Source: Thermogemmata fonticola
GTDB lineage: Bacteria > Planctomycetota > Planctomycetia > Gemmatales > Gemmataceae
DNA length: 64,000 nt
Reading direction: 5' to 3'
Assembly: GCF_013694095.1 (NCBI RefSeq)
Contig: NZ_JACEFB010000005.1
Location: forward strand, 62,001-126,000
Translations under genes and position numbers: made by a program
The notes under the pieces: generated by a model
Told to the model about the DNA's origin: nothing
The model's input: the letters and a program-made list of their open reading frames with translations, nothing else
Database searches by the model: none
Part shown: positions 7,969 through 17,386 of the stretch, in pieces
Layout: each line of letters begins with the position of its first letter
Position numbering within the stretch: the stretch's first letter is position 1

Positions 7969-10389
7969 TCATCCCCATGTCTGTAGAGGCAGCAGGCGTT
8001 GCAGGCGATAGGCTAGCAAGGACCAGCGCTGGGTGGTTTCGCAGTTCATCACGGCTCGCCAAAGGGCTTTGCGCGAACCGACGAGGACGACCAGGCGCCG
8101 GCCCCGCGTGATGGCGGTGTACAACAGGTTGCGCTGCAACATCGTGTAATGCTGGGTATGCAAGGGCATGACGACGGCGGGATACTCGCTCCCCTGGCTT
8201 TTGTGCACCGTGCAGGCGTAGGCCAGTTGTAACTCATCCAGGTCCGCGAAGTCATAGTCCACCAGTCGCCCGTCGAAATCGACGAGTACGATTTGCTCTT
8301 CGGCATCGATGGCGTGAATCCGGCCGATATCGCCGTTGTAAACGTCGCGCTGATAGTTGTTGCGGATTTGCATGACCTTGTCCCCCAGCCGATAGATCGT
8401 CTCATAGCGGCGGACTTCGGGACGATCAGGGGCCGGTGGATTGAAGAGCTGCTGCAATTCCCGGTTGAGGTTCAACGCGCCAAGTTCTGTTTTGACCTGG
8501 GGTGTCAAGACTTGGATGTCTTGCACAGGGTCGAAGCCAAATTTACGGGGGATGCGTTCCACGAGGAGTTGCCGGAGGGTTTGCAAAATGGCGGGTGGGT
8601 CCGTGGCTTCGATGAAGAAGAAATCGCCGTCGCTGCTTGGTGCGGAAGCCGGTAGCTCGCCGTGCAAGACGGCATGGGCCGCCCGCACGATCCAGCTTCC
8701 CTGGGCCTGGCGGTGCACCTCGGTCAAGCGCACGACGGGAACCACCTGGGACGCGAGGCAATCCGCCAGCACCGCACCGGGGCCGACGGAAGGGAGTTGA
8801 TCCACATCCCCCACGAGGACCAGGCACGCCCAGGGCGGTACCGCCTGCACCAGGCGATGCATCAGAACCACATCGACCATCGAGGTCTCATCGACGACAA
8901 CTAGATCGGTGTCCAGCGGGTTATTGCGGTGGCGGCGGAAGGAGTTGGTGGCGGCGTCATACTCTAGCAGGCGATGGAGGGTCCGAGCTTCACGGCCGGT
9001 GGCTTCACTGAGGCGCCGAGCTGCGCGACCCGTCGGCGCTGCCAGATGGATGCGCAATCCCTTGGCGGCGAACAGGTGCAGGAGAGCTTTCACAAGCGTG
9101 GTCTTGCCCGTCCCCGGACCGCCCGTGATGATGAGGACTTTGTGCTGCACGGCGGCCCGCAGAGCGGCCTGCTGTCCCGGCGCCAGTTGCAATCCCAGGC
9201 TCTGCTCTGCCCAGGAGATGGCGGCTGCGACATCAGTCGGCGGCAGGGGATGGGGCGAGCGCAACAATTCGGCCAACCTGTGGGCCAGTCCGTGTTCCGC
9301 CAGGAAAAGTGGCTTGAGGAACAGGAGCGTGGCATCGCGCCCCTCCTCATCGGGTAAATCCTCGTCCCAGCCGCCAGGATCGCTCTCTTCCCCCTGCCCA
9401 TTGGCCGTGTGCCGAGAAGACCCCACGGCCTCCGAAGAGGGCGTGCCTGTCGCCTCCCGCGTCGAGGGGGAAGCCGAGGCATGAAGCCGAGACTGTGCCT
9501 CCTCGTCCGTCTCAAGTTGATACAACCCCCCGGTTCCTTTCGGTGCTCTGCGGATACGCCCCGGACTGTCCCGGATGACTTCGTCGCGGTAGCAGAGTTG
9601 ATTGATGGCCGCGGTGATGATACTGGAGGGAATGTGTGTCAGGGCGACAGCCCGTTCGCGCACCACTTCTTCCGGCAGGGCGACATGGCCGTCATTTGTG
9701 GCCTCGTTCAGGACGTGGCGAACGGCGGCCTCGGCACGATGCGGCGAATGGGGCGGCACACCCAGCTTGAGGGCTAAGGCATCCGCGGTGGCAAAGCCGA
9801 TGCCCCAGATGTCCGTGCACAACCGATAAGGATTGGCGCGGATCAACTCGATGGCTTGCTCCCCGTAGGCTTTGTAGATGCGATGAGCGCGGGCCGTCCC
9901 AATGCCGTGACTGTGCAAAAACACCAAGATTTGACGAACGGTTTTCTGTTCAACCCAGCTCTGGCGGATGCGTTCAATGATTTTCGGTCCGATCCCCGGC
10001 ACCTGGGCGAGAAAAGCGGGGGACTGATCGATCACCTCCAGGGTGCGCTCCTTGAAGTGGGCGACGATGCGCCGGGCCAGTTGCGGGCCAATCCCCTTGA
10101 TGCGTCCCGAAGCTAGGTATTTCTGGATTCCCTCGATGGTGTGGGGTGGAGTGGTCCGCAGTTCCGAGGCGCGAAATTGGCGGCCATGATTGCGGTCCAG
10201 AACCCATTCCCCGATGGCGGTCAGATATTCGCCCACCGCCACCTGCTGGCTGTAACCCACGACGGTGATCAATTCCCGCTGGTTCCGCACCTGAACCCGC
10301 AGGACGCAATAACCCGTCTCCGGATTATGGAAGGTGATCCGTTCGATCACTCCCTGCAATTGCTCCGCCACCGTTGGCACCGTCTCCAT
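7969..10389 (-). CDS. recD2: RecD2-type ATP-dependent DNA helicase
   Basis: An 806-residue SF1B helicase of the RecD2/TraA type, expected to unwind DNA 5' to 3'. An N-terminal OB-like segment is followed by tandem helix-hairpin-helix units (GIGPQLARRI, PGIGPKIIERI, GIGTARAHRI, GIGFATADAL). Walker A is GGPGTGKTT near residues 423-431, motif II is VVDETSMVD, and the C-terminal motif YACTVHKSQGSEYPAVV lies near 728-744. A low-complexity linker of about 45 residues (about 300-346, rich in S, T, E and D) separates the N-terminal region from the motor and accounts for the slightly long size. No recB or recC lies nearby, as expected for RecD2. It converges on the lectin gene with a 94-nt gap. Confidence 0.93.
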   Translation of the reverse strand: METVPTVAEQLQGVIERITFHNPETGYCVLRVQVRNQRELITVVGYSQQVAVGEYLTAIGEWVLDRNHGRQFRASELRTTPPHTIEGIQKYLASGRIKGIGPQLARRIVAHFKERTLEVIDQSPAFLAQVPGIGPKIIERIRQSWVEQKTVRQILVFLHSHGIGTARAHRIYKAYGEQAIELIRANPYRLCTDIWGIGFATADALALKLGVPPHSPHRAEAAVRHVLNEATNDGHVALPEEVVRERAVALTHIPSSIITAAINQLCYRDEVIRDSPGRIRRAPKGTGGLYQLETDEEAQSRLHASASPSTREATGTPSSEAVGSSRHTANGQGEESDPGGWDEDLPDEEGRDATLLFLKPLFLAEHGLAHRLAELLRSPHPLPPTDVAAAISWAEQSLGLQLAPGQQAALRAAVQHKVLIITGGPGTGKTTLVKALLHLFAAKGLRIHLAAPTGRAARRLSEATGREARTLHRLLEYDAATNSFRRHRNNPLDTDLVVVDETSMVDVVLMHRLVQAVPPWACLVLVGDVDQLPSVGPGAVLADCLASQVVPVVRLTEVHRQAQGSWIVRAAHAVLHGELPASAPSSDGDFFFIEATDPPAILQTLRQLLVERIPRKFGFDPVQDIQVLTPQVKTELGALNLNRELQQLFNPPAPDRPEVRRYETIYRLGDKVMQIRNNYQRDVYNGDIGRIHAIDAEEQIVLVDFDGRLVDYDFADLDELQLAYACTVHKSQGSEYPAVVMPLHTQHYTMLQRNLLYTAITRGRRLVVLVGSRKALWRAVMNCETTQRWSLLAYRLQRLLPLQTWG

Positions 10390-10508
10390 CCCGCGATTCC
10401 CGACGATCCCGCGCCATCTATCCTAAGCCACTTCATCGAGGAGTTTTCCTTTTCCAGCGTAGCGACCCTGGGTGCGGAAGCGATGTCGGTTGTTCTCGTT
10501 CCAGCCAG

Positions 10509-11153
10509 TCAGCGGCGGGCCTGTCGCTCCTCTTCAGCCCCCAGGAGGTAAAGGAAGCTGGTTAACTCCTGGGCAAAATGGGGCTGGGTGTGGTGAATAT
10601 GATCCGCCTCGCAGATCAGCGGCAAGCGGCGGCAGCGGGGAATCCCCCACCGGCTCAAGCAGCGCTGGAAGGGCCGCAGATGGGGGGAGTAAACATGCAC
10701 GAGTTTGTGTTCATCGAGCTGCAACTCGGCGGGCCGGCGCCGGTTGATCACGGCAATCGCCGTGCAGCCATCGTGCATCAGCAATTGTTCAAACTCCCAC
10801 AGATGGCTGATCAACACGACCTGATCGATTCCCTCCCGCCGCCAGAGACGGGACTGCCCCCACCCCAAGCCGTGGGTCGATTCCACAACAACATCCCCAC
10901 AGTCCCCGATGAGGGAAACTAGTTCCAAGAACACCTCGAAGAGATGCTCTGCGGACACCGCGGCGGAGAGCATTGGCATGCGCAGGGTTCCGGCCTGAAA
11001 GACTGCCAGGCGATACCCTTGCTGCGGTTGCAGCATCGCCTGCGGGGCCGGGCGGACGGCTTGAGTCAATTGAAAGGATGGCGGGCCGTAAACTTTCCAC
11101 CGATGAGTCAGGGATCGGGAATTCACAGCACCCCCCGTAACGCTTGGGTCCAT
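10509..11153 (-). CDS. Hypothetical protein, no recognised domain
   Basis: An open frame of 214 residues whose coding pattern resembles its neighbours. It lies about 120 nt downstream of recD2 in the minus-strand direction of the map but is separately placed, with its 5' end near 11153. I recognise no family. Visible features are an alternating hydrophobic and charged core (GDVVVESTHGLGWGQ, QVVLISHLWEFEQLL), several His residues near the end (DHIHHTQPHF) and no signal peptide or membrane helix. A start at the internal Met 40 (position 11036) is possible because no strong ribosome-binding site precedes 11153. It appears to be a globular cytosolic protein. Confidence 0.6.
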   Translation of the reverse strand: MDPSVTGGAVNSRSLTHRWKVYGPPSFQLTQAVRPAPQAMLQPQQGYRLAVFQAGTLRMPMLSAAVSAEHLFEVFLELVSLIGDCGDVVVESTHGLGWGQSRLWRREGIDQVVLISHLWEFEQLLMHDGCTAIAVINRRRPAELQLDEHKLVHVYSPHLRPFQRCLSRWGIPRCRRLPLICEADHIHHTQPHFAQELTSFLYLLGAEEERQARR

Positions 11154-11440
11154 GCAAGGGAATGTTCACTTCCGTGGCGGCTCGTCTGGCCGGGTGCGGT
11201 CGTCCGTCGGGGTGCTCACTTCGGCAGGCCAGAGCGTTCCATAACAAGCATAATCCCTGCGGCGGCGTTCGGGCGTCCCTGCCCGGCTATTTTTCGCTCC
11301 CTACAAGTCCGATCGGAAGATTGGCAACGCTTGCAACGATCCTGCCAGCCGAAAGGGCGTCCCAAGGATTTCGCTACTTGACTCCCGAGGCACGGCGTCG
11401 ATCTTTGAGAAAGGGAAGGTCGTTCAGCCCCGGTACAGGA

Positions 11441-12211
11441 TCAGCCCCGCTGGAGGAGATAGCGGTGGGGATCCACTTCGCGGCGCAGGATGTCCAATTC
11501 TTCGGAGGTCGGCGGAGGAGTGGTCAGAAGCGGTTCGTGGATTTGCAACTCAAAGCCGGTAGCCGCTTGCACCTGCTCCAGGGTCACTCCGGGATGGAGG
11601 CTCCGCAGGCGCATGCGTTTGGTGTCCGGGTGGAAGTCGAGAACAGCCAGATCGGTGATGACCCGGTGGGGGCCGGTGTTGGGAGGGAGTCCTGCCGCCT
11701 CGCGCGCTCCGGGACCGGTGAGATAACCCGGAGTTGTGAGAAAGTCCAGTTTGGGGACGAACTTGCGGCGATCATGCTTGATGATGATCAAAGTCCGCCA
11801 GCAAAACGAGGCCAAATCGTTGGCTCCCCCGCTGCCCGGCAAGCGGACCTGGGGGCGGCGGTGCGTGCCGCCAATATACGTGGAGTTAAGATTGCCATAC
11901 GGATCGATTTGCGCCCCGCTGAGGAACGTATAGTCGATGAGTCCCCGCTGGCAGAATTGCATCACGTCCGCCATGGAGGTGGCCATAACAGCCCGGTGGA
12001 TGGTGGTGCTATCCCCGACACTCACCGGCATGGTGGGCAGGTGCGGTGCCACCCCTCCCGCCTCGAACAGGATGACCAAATGGGGAGCGTGCCGGCGCTG
12101 GGCCAGCATCGCCGCCGCGCAGGGCAAGCCGGTGCCGATCGCGGCCGTCTTGCCATCTTCCAATGCGCGAGCTGCGCAGCAAATCATCAATTCCGTCGCG
12201 GTGTATTCCAT
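11441..12211 (-). CDS. CoA-transferase beta-type subunit
   Basis: A 256-residue family I CoA-transferase subunit, most like the beta subunits of glutaconate/3-oxoacid-type enzymes. N-terminal TATELMICCAARALEDG and AAIGTGLPCAAAMLA are typical, and GSGGANDLA (about 126-134) fits the glycine-rich SxGGxxD signature. GAQIDPYGNLN is the family's ID.xGN element. GAGGGGGAAG precedes the ATG. These enzymes normally need an alpha subunit encoded just upstream, and none is present in the 280 bp upstream or anywhere in this window. The acyl substrate cannot be told from sequence. Confidence 0.85.
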   Translation of the reverse strand: MEYTATELMICCAARALEDGKTAAIGTGLPCAAAMLAQRRHAPHLVILFEAGGVAPHLPTMPVSVGDSTTIHRAVMATSMADVMQFCQRGLIDYTFLSGAQIDPYGNLNSTYIGGTHRRPQVRLPGSGGANDLASFCWRTLIIIKHDRRKFVPKLDFLTTPGYLTGPGAREAAGLPPNTGPHRVITDLAVLDFHPDTKRMRLRSLHPGVTLEQVQAATGFELQIHEPLLTTPPPTSEELDILRREVDPHRYLLQRG

Positions 12212-12491
12212 GCTTCCCCCTCATCAGACAGTTCCGGCCAGAGCACCACTTTCGCTTGGGTCGTTCCTGCCCTCGTCCTTTCAGTCTTCCCTTCCCCTGT
12301 ACACTCTGACTCTTTGCGGCGAATCCCTCTCACCCCATCTCGCAAAGCTGACCGAAACCATCGTGCTAACCCTCACAATCCCACCCCCTGTTTAATTTTT
12401 TCTCGGACAAAGCTAGCCGCGATCCATATTCTGCCACAGTTTGATGCACGGGACGGCCTCTTAGCCTCAGCATAACACAAGGAAACTCATC

Positions 12492-13487
12492 GTGAATCCT
12501 TCTCTGGCGGCGAGCATGACCTTATCTCCAGAAGCGGCACCAACCCCCCGCGGGTATGTGCGCTGGTTTCTGGTGGTGATCCTGACGATTCATCTGCTCG
12601 CTTTGACAGCGTTGACGCCGTATCTGTTTGTGTGGTGGGGCTTGTTGCTGGTTTGGGTGGGCAACTTCATCTTTGGCTCGCTGGGAATCAACCTGGGCTA
12701 TCACCGGATGCTGACGCATGGGGCCGTCCGCTTTCCGCGTCCGCTGGAGCGGCTCTGGGTCCTGCTTGGAGTGTGCAGCCTGGAGGGGTCTCCCTTGTGG
12801 TGGGTGTGCACCCATCGCCTGCACCATCAACACAGCGACGACGCCGAGGACCCGCACAGTCCGAGACGGAGTTTTTTCTGGGGACATATGGGCTGGATTT
12901 ACACGGACGATCCGCGGCGGCATTCCTTGGACGTGTATGCCCGCTACGTTCCCGACCTTCTAAGCGACCGTTTCCTGCGTTGGCTCCATCGCGGCAATCG
13001 TTGGTTGATCGTGTGGCTGCTGCATGTCCTGATGCTGGGAGGGCTGAGTTGGGCCGCGGCGGCCTGGCTGGCTTCGGACCAGGCGGGAATGATCCAACTG
13101 GCCTTACAGTTGTTTGTTTGGGGCGTGCTGGTGCGAACGGTCTATGTGTGGCACATCACCTGGCTGGTCAACTCCGCCGCTCATCGCTGGGGGTATCGCA
13201 ACTATCCGACGGCGGATCAGAGCCGCAATAACTGGCTGGTGGCGTTGCTGACCAATGGCGAGGGCTGGCACAACAATCACCACGCCGCCCCCCGCGCCTG
13301 CGCTCAAGGCCACAAATGGTGGGAGATCGACCTCACCTTTTCCTTCGTCCGCCTCCTGGAACTGGTAGGACTGGCCTGGGACGTGGCTCCGGTCCGCGTT
13401 CCCGCTCATCTCCGCCAAGATGGCTCTGGCACGCCGGAGTACCACAAGCCGCCGAACAATGGCACAGCCTCAGTTCCTGCGCCGTGA
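12492..13487 (+). CDS. Acyl-CoA / fatty-acid desaturase
   Basis: A 331-residue membrane di-iron desaturase of the delta-9 (stearoyl-CoA type) family. The three histidine boxes are intact: HRMLTH (71-76), HRLHH (108-112) and HNNHH (260-264). Hydrophobic segments lie around 24-66, 80-105 and 168-215, as expected for a four-helix enzyme with cytoplasmic iron site. The GTG start at 12492 has an AAGGAAAC box at a good distance. It introduces a double bond into acyl chains using O2 and an electron donor, and so adjusts membrane fluidity. No ferredoxin or reductase partner lies alongside. Confidence 0.93.
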   Translation: MNPSLAASMTLSPEAAPTPRGYVRWFLVVILTIHLLALTALTPYLFVWWGLLLVWVGNFIFGSLGINLGYHRMLTHGAVRFPRPLERLWVLLGVCSLEGSPLWWVCTHRLHHQHSDDAEDPHSPRRSFFWGHMGWIYTDDPRRHSLDVYARYVPDLLSDRFLRWLHRGNRWLIVWLLHVLMLGGLSWAAAAWLASDQAGMIQLALQLFVWGVLVRTVYVWHITWLVNSAAHRWGYRNYPTADQSRNNWLVALLTNGEGWHNNHHAAPRACAQGHKWWEIDLTFSFVRLLELVGLAWDVAPVRVPAHLRQDGSGTPEYHKPPNNGTASVPAP

Positions 13488-13586
13488 GGCACAATTCCCA
13501 AATGACCCACCGCTCGGGAGTGATAAAAGGCCAGGGGGTCGGCGCGGTCAGAGGGGACCATTTTCAGGATTTTCTCATTTTGTCGC

Positions 13587-13616
13587 TTGACATCCGTGGC
13601 AAAAGCTGCCTAGATA
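13587..13616 (+). promoter_or_regulatory. Sigma70-like promoter for the DUF1559 gene
   Basis: TTGACA at 13587-13592 and TAGATA at 13611-13616 are separated by 18 bp, close to the housekeeping consensus. Transcription would begin near 13623, giving a leader of about 155 nt before the ATG at 13780. The leader is G-rich with several short complementary stretches. No known riboswitch core was recognised in it. Confidence 0.55.
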
Positions 13617-13779
13617 ATCACGAGCCACACGTTCAGCGACTCGCACTGTTGATCTGAGGGTGGTTATCCGGCCGTTTGTGAGGCGGAGGCCCAGCAACGG
13701 CTGGATGGCGTGCACCTGTCCAGGTCGAACGTGTGGAAGCGGAGCAGCCCCTGAAGTAACTCTCCACGGGGAGATTCCC

Positions 13780-14631
13780 ATGGTCCGGCGGTCCCGCCGG
13801 GGGATGACCCTTCTGGAAGTGCTATGCACCGTGGCGATCGCAGCGGTGGTGCTGGGATTGTTTCTGCCCGCGGTCCAGAAAGTGCGCGAGGCGTCGGCCC
13901 GGTTGCAATGCGCCCATCATTTGCGGCAGATGGCCTTGAGTTTCCATCATCATCATGACGCCCACGGTTATTACCCTCTGGGGGGCACCCATGTGCCGCC
14001 GCGCTTCCCGGCCACGGCGGATTTTACAGCCGTGACCCCGGCGGCCCGCTTGCGCTCCTGGAGTTGGGCTTACGCCATCCTGCCCTTCCTCGAGCAGTCC
14101 ACGCTCTATCAACACCCGAACAGCCACGTAGTCAAGGGAACGGCTGTGGCTATCTACTACTGCCCGACGCGCCGCAAGCCGCAGTTATACGATGGCTATG
14201 CCCGGATAGACTATGCAGGCAACGCCGGGGATCATCCGCTAGGTCTCAATGGCCTGGTGGCGCGCACCGGCCACGGGGTCGTTCGCGTGGCGGACATTCT
14301 CGACGGCAGCAGTCATACTGTGCTAATCGGGGAAAAACAGCTCAACCGGGCGATGCTGGGCTATGCGGCGGACGATAACGAGCCGTATCCCATCACCGGC
14401 TGGAATGATGACTGGGACGTGTATCGCTGGGGCGCCGAGCCGCCTGCTCCGGACTATTCCGCTCCAGGCCGTCTGGAAGGGTCCCGTGTATTCGGTTCCG
14501 CTCATGCCAACGGCTTCTACGCCGCCTTTGCCGATGGTTCCGTTCGTTTCCTGCGCTATACCATTCCGTCCGAGATCTGGCGCCGGGCCTGCGTCCGTAA
14601 CGACAGGCACGTCGTTCCGCTCAACGACTAG
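13780..14631 (+). CDS. DUF1559 prepilin-like protein with N-terminal methylation motif
   Basis: A 284-residue pseudopilin-like protein of the DUF1559 family, which is greatly expanded in planctomycetes. The N-terminus MVRRSRRG/MTLLEV is a type III (prepilin) signal with predicted cleavage after Gly8 and Glu at +5. A single hydrophobic helix (LCTVAIAAVVLGLFLPAV) follows. The family signature H...DG is present near the C-terminus (AHANGFYAAFADGSVRF). ATG 13780 was chosen because it starts exactly at the prepilin leader and has GGGGAGA upstream. A longer in-frame extension to 13660 would bury the signal. Likely exported and assembled by a type II secretion/type IV pilus-like system. The specific role is unknown. 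Confidence 0.9.
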   Translation: MVRRSRRGMTLLEVLCTVAIAAVVLGLFLPAVQKVREASARLQCAHHLRQMALSFHHHHDAHGYYPLGGTHVPPRFPATADFTAVTPAARLRSWSWAYAILPFLEQSTLYQHPNSHVVKGTAVAIYYCPTRRKPQLYDGYARIDYAGNAGDHPLGLNGLVARTGHGVVRVADILDGSSHTVLIGEKQLNRAMLGYAADDNEPYPITGWNDDWDVYRWGAEPPAPDYSAPGRLEGSRVFGSAHANGFYAAFADGSVRFLRYTIPSEIWRRACVRNDRHVVPLND

Positions 14632-14769
14632 TCTGCGGAGATCGGGAAAAACGGCACCGCGATCGGTTCTCGCTTCGCTGCCGCGGCTCGGCTTCCTGCT
14701 GCCAAGTGGAACCTAGCTTCGCCTTCCCAGGTGAAGACGAGCAGCGGAAGCCCCTTCTTCCCACTCCGC

Positions 14770-16044
14770 TTAGTGTCGGGAAGCCGTGGTTTCGGCAATG
14801 CGATAGATCGCCTTCTCTGTCCGGAGAATCAAGGCATCGCCATCGACCGCCGGGCTGGCCAGAATGCGCTCCGGCAACCGGTTGCGTGCCAGTTCCTCGA
14901 AGGTATTCCCCGCCTTCAGGACGATCGTGACCCCCTCCTCGTCACAAAAGTAGAGGCGGCCCGAGGCATGTATGGGGGAGGCGGAAAATGCCCGGCCCAC
15001 CCGTTCGCTCCAGACCTCCCGCCCATTGCGGGCTTCCAGGCAAGTCACCTGGCCATCATCAGAGGCCAAATACAAGTAATCTCCGACGACCAACGGCGAG
15101 GCATTCCGCGGCACTGCCTTCTTACTCATCCAAACCACATGGGTATTGGTGACATCCCGGCGTCCATCGGGGCGGATGGCGTAGAGCAGCGGTGAGTCAT
15201 ACCCGGTGGAAAGGAAGACCAAACCGTGGGCATACACCGGCCGGGGAACCACGGAGTAACCCTCGTAACGGACGCGCCAGATTTCTTGACCCGTGGCCGG
15301 GTCCAAGGCCATGACCACGTCGCTGCCCGGACAGATGAGCTGCTGCCGTCCCTGGACGGTGATGAGCGTGGGCGTGCAGAAAGAAAACGGCTTTTTGGGC
15401 CGGGCATTGCGAGGCGTGCGCCAAGCGATGGAACCATCGCGCCGATCCAAGGCTACGACCAGTTGCTGATCCGCACCGTCGATGCAGAAAATCAAATGTC
15501 GGCCGACCAGCACGGGGGAACCGCCGTTTCCATGCACCGGTTGATAGCGCAGGCTTTGCTGCCGCCACAAACACCGCCCCGTCTGAGCGTCCAGACAAGC
15601 CGTGCCCATGTGCCCGAAATGGACGAACACCTCCCCGCTCTCCACGACCGGCGTCGGACTCGCATGGCTATTCTTCGGATGAATCCGCGGCGCCGTCGCC
15701 CCATCCTGATGGAACACCTCGACATCCCAGAGCACTTTGCCGGTCGCGGCTTCCAGGCACAGGGCACGCAGCGAATGATCTCCGTTGTTCCCCTGCGGCA
15801 CCGCTGTGGTCACGTAAATCCGTCCTTGGGACAGTACCGGGGACGACCAACCTTTGCCGGGTATCTCCTGGCGCCAGACGATATTCTCCGTGCGGCTCCA
15901 ATTCAGCGGCAGCCGAGCCGAGCCGGCCTGCCCATCCGCCGTCGGACCCCGAAACTGATACCACTCCGCCCCCAGGCCCGCCACAGCTCCCGCAAGCCAT
16001 GCTACGCCTGCCACGCCGACCCAAACCATTCGCTTTCTGAACAT
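14770..16044 (-). CDS. PQQ-like beta-propeller repeat protein (exported)
   Basis: A 424-residue BamB/PQQ-dehydrogenase-like beta-propeller. The signal sequence (MFRKRMVWVGVAGVAWLAGA) precedes EWYQFRGPTADGQ, the usual entry of planctomycete PQQ-repeat proteins. Repeats of the A-DxxTGxxxW type recur (LEAATGKVLWDVEV, LDAQTGRCLWRQ, LDRRDGSIAWRTP, LDPATGQEIWRV, LEARNGREVWSE). No catalytic quinoprotein residues or heme motif are seen, so it is more likely a scaffold or binding propeller than a dehydrogenase. The start at 16044 is preferred because AGGGGAG lies at the right distance. Upstream in-frame ATGs at 16053 and 16104 are less well placed. Confidence 0.88.
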   Translation of the reverse strand: MFRKRMVWVGVAGVAWLAGAVAGLGAEWYQFRGPTADGQAGSARLPLNWSRTENIVWRQEIPGKGWSSPVLSQGRIYVTTAVPQGNNGDHSLRALCLEAATGKVLWDVEVFHQDGATAPRIHPKNSHASPTPVVESGEVFVHFGHMGTACLDAQTGRCLWRQQSLRYQPVHGNGGSPVLVGRHLIFCIDGADQQLVVALDRRDGSIAWRTPRNARPKKPFSFCTPTLITVQGRQQLICPGSDVVMALDPATGQEIWRVRYEGYSVVPRPVYAHGLVFLSTGYDSPLLYAIRPDGRRDVTNTHVVWMSKKAVPRNASPLVVGDYLYLASDDGQVTCLEARNGREVWSERVGRAFSASPIHASGRLYFCDEEGVTIVLKAGNTFEELARNRLPERILASPAVDGDALILRTEKAIYRIAETTASRH

Positions 16045-16464
16045 GACCAACATGCTCCCCTCTTTTTGGTGAACAAGCCCCTTGACAAAGTCCCAGGATT
16101 GCACCTGTGTTGCTCCGGCTGTTCTGTTTCACCGGGTATTCTGTTTCAGCCTGCGTTTCTGAGGAGTCCCCATATCCTGGAACGTCCCGACGCGTTGACT
16201 CCATCGCGCCCCGACCGCCCGATTTCGGACCGCCCCTCCTCAGCCTGGCCTGATATTTGGCGCACTTCCGGACGATCTTCGACTCCGCCAGGCGGGAAGC
16301 TATCGGACAGAGCTTGGCCATTTCCGCGTCGAAACGGCTGGGGATTTCCCACTCCAGCGCTGCCACGGCCGAGGATTTCCAAGTCTTCCCTCACAGGGGC
16401 AGCAAAACACACTCCCAACCTCATGCCACAAACACGGAACACGGAGTGATCCGAATAGAGCGCT
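16045..16464. other. Gene-free intergenic stretch
   Basis: No supportable gene in about 420 bp between the propeller gene and the zinc-ribbon gene. A short near-repeat of TTCTGTTTCA occurs at 16122-16131 and 16139-16148. The promoter of the propeller gene should lie at the left end. Confidence 0.5.
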
Positions 16465-16713
16465 TCATGCCGGCGGGTCCCTGGCCTGTCTGGGGGAAGC
16501 CGACGAGGGAGGGGAAGGGGTCGGCGGTCCCGGCTGCGGCGGATGAGAAACGGAAGGGGAAGGATTCACCGGGCAAGTAGCCGGATTCAGAGGCGGCTGT
16601 TCCTGCAACCCTTCGCAGCAGTTCCACTCTCCGAAGCCGCCGCATTCGGGACAGGGCAGCAGTTGCCCGTTGACACGGATCAGGTGCTGGCCGTGGCAGA
16701 CCGGGCAGATCAT
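16465..16713 (-). CDS. Small double zinc-ribbon protein with proline-rich tail
   Basis: An 82-residue protein. Residues 1-35 carry CPVCHG and CPECGG plus a CC pair (WNCCEG), resembling the CxxC repeats of DnaJ-type zinc ribbons. The rest is Pro/Ser-rich and probably disordered. The ATG lies immediately before ICPVCHG. Small proteins of this make-up occur next to unrelated genes in several bacterial groups. Function unknown, with metal binding inferred from the cysteines. Confidence 0.7.
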   Translation of the reverse strand: MICPVCHGQHLIRVNGQLLPCPECGGFGEWNCCEGLQEQPPLNPATCPVNPSPSVSHPPQPGPPTPSPPSSASPRQARDPPA

Positions 16714-16828
16714 GCTGCACTCCCCAAATCCTTGCCGCTGGGGGCTGCCTCCGCCCTCCGCCGCCCACGGTCACCCACCGCCGCAGGAGGTCTTCCCCGG
16801 AGGCCGTCCCGATTCCATTTCCCCCGGC

Positions 16829-17386
16829 TCAGGACAGACTCTTGACAAACGCCAGCACCTCCTTGGGGTGCGAGTTGACGTTCACCTTGTCATAAATTTT
16901 GGCGATCTTGCCTTGCTTGTCGATGACGAAGGTGACGCGCTTGGGGGTCTTACCCGTCGGGCTGGAGAGAATGCCCAGTTGCTTGATCAGTTCCAAGTTG
17001 GTGTCACACAGCAAGGGATAGGGCAGCATGTGGGTGTCGATGAACTTCTGCTGCAATTGCCGGTCATCCGCACTGGCTCCGAGCACTACGACGTCCTTGG
17101 GGAACTCGCCGATGATGTCCCGGAAGCCGCACGATTCCACCGTGCATCCCTTCGTCAACGCCTTCGGATAGAAGAAGATGACGACGGTCTTCCCTTTCAA
17201 GTCGGCGATCGACAGGGTCTTCTTGCCCGTAATACCGGCTTTCTCGATCTGCACTGCTTCCAGCGGCACGTTCGGGAAGGGGTCTCCCACTTTCACTTTC
17301 AGTTGCGTATCATCCGCCACGGCGGTGAACCCCCAACACAAGGTCACAACAGCGGTCAGACTCCCCAGGCGCATGCAGCGTGTCAT
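16829..17386 (-). CDS. Exported peroxiredoxin (BCP/AhpC-TSA type)
   Basis: A 185-residue thiol peroxidase that reduces hydroperoxides using a redox-active cysteine. The peroxidatic site is FFYPKALTKGCTVESCGFRD, with Cys81 as peroxidatic and Cys86 as the likely resolving residue, the atypical 2-Cys pattern of BCP/PrxQ. A short signal peptide (1-24, ending TAVAD) predicts export. Residues 30-185 form the thioredoxin-like domain. It lies 115 bp upstream of the small zinc-ribbon gene on the same strand, with no redox partner adjacent. Confidence 0.92.
   Translation of the reverse strand: MTRCMRLGSLTAVVTLCWGFTAVADDTQLKVKVGDPFPNVPLEAVQIEKAGITGKKTLSIADLKGKTVVIFFYPKALTKGCTVESCGFRDIIGEFPKDVVVLGASADDRQLQQKFIDTHMLPYPLLCDTNLELIKQLGILSSPTGKTPKRVTFVIDKQGKIAKIYDKVNVNSHPKEVLAFVKSLS

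Noticed and set aside
11144-12475. 443-residue frame on the plus strand
   Set aside because: It lies antisense to the CoA-transferase gene, which has recognisable motifs. No homology is evident.
15226-16449. 407-residue frame on the plus strand
   Set aside because: Antisense to the PQQ propeller gene, which has clear repeats.
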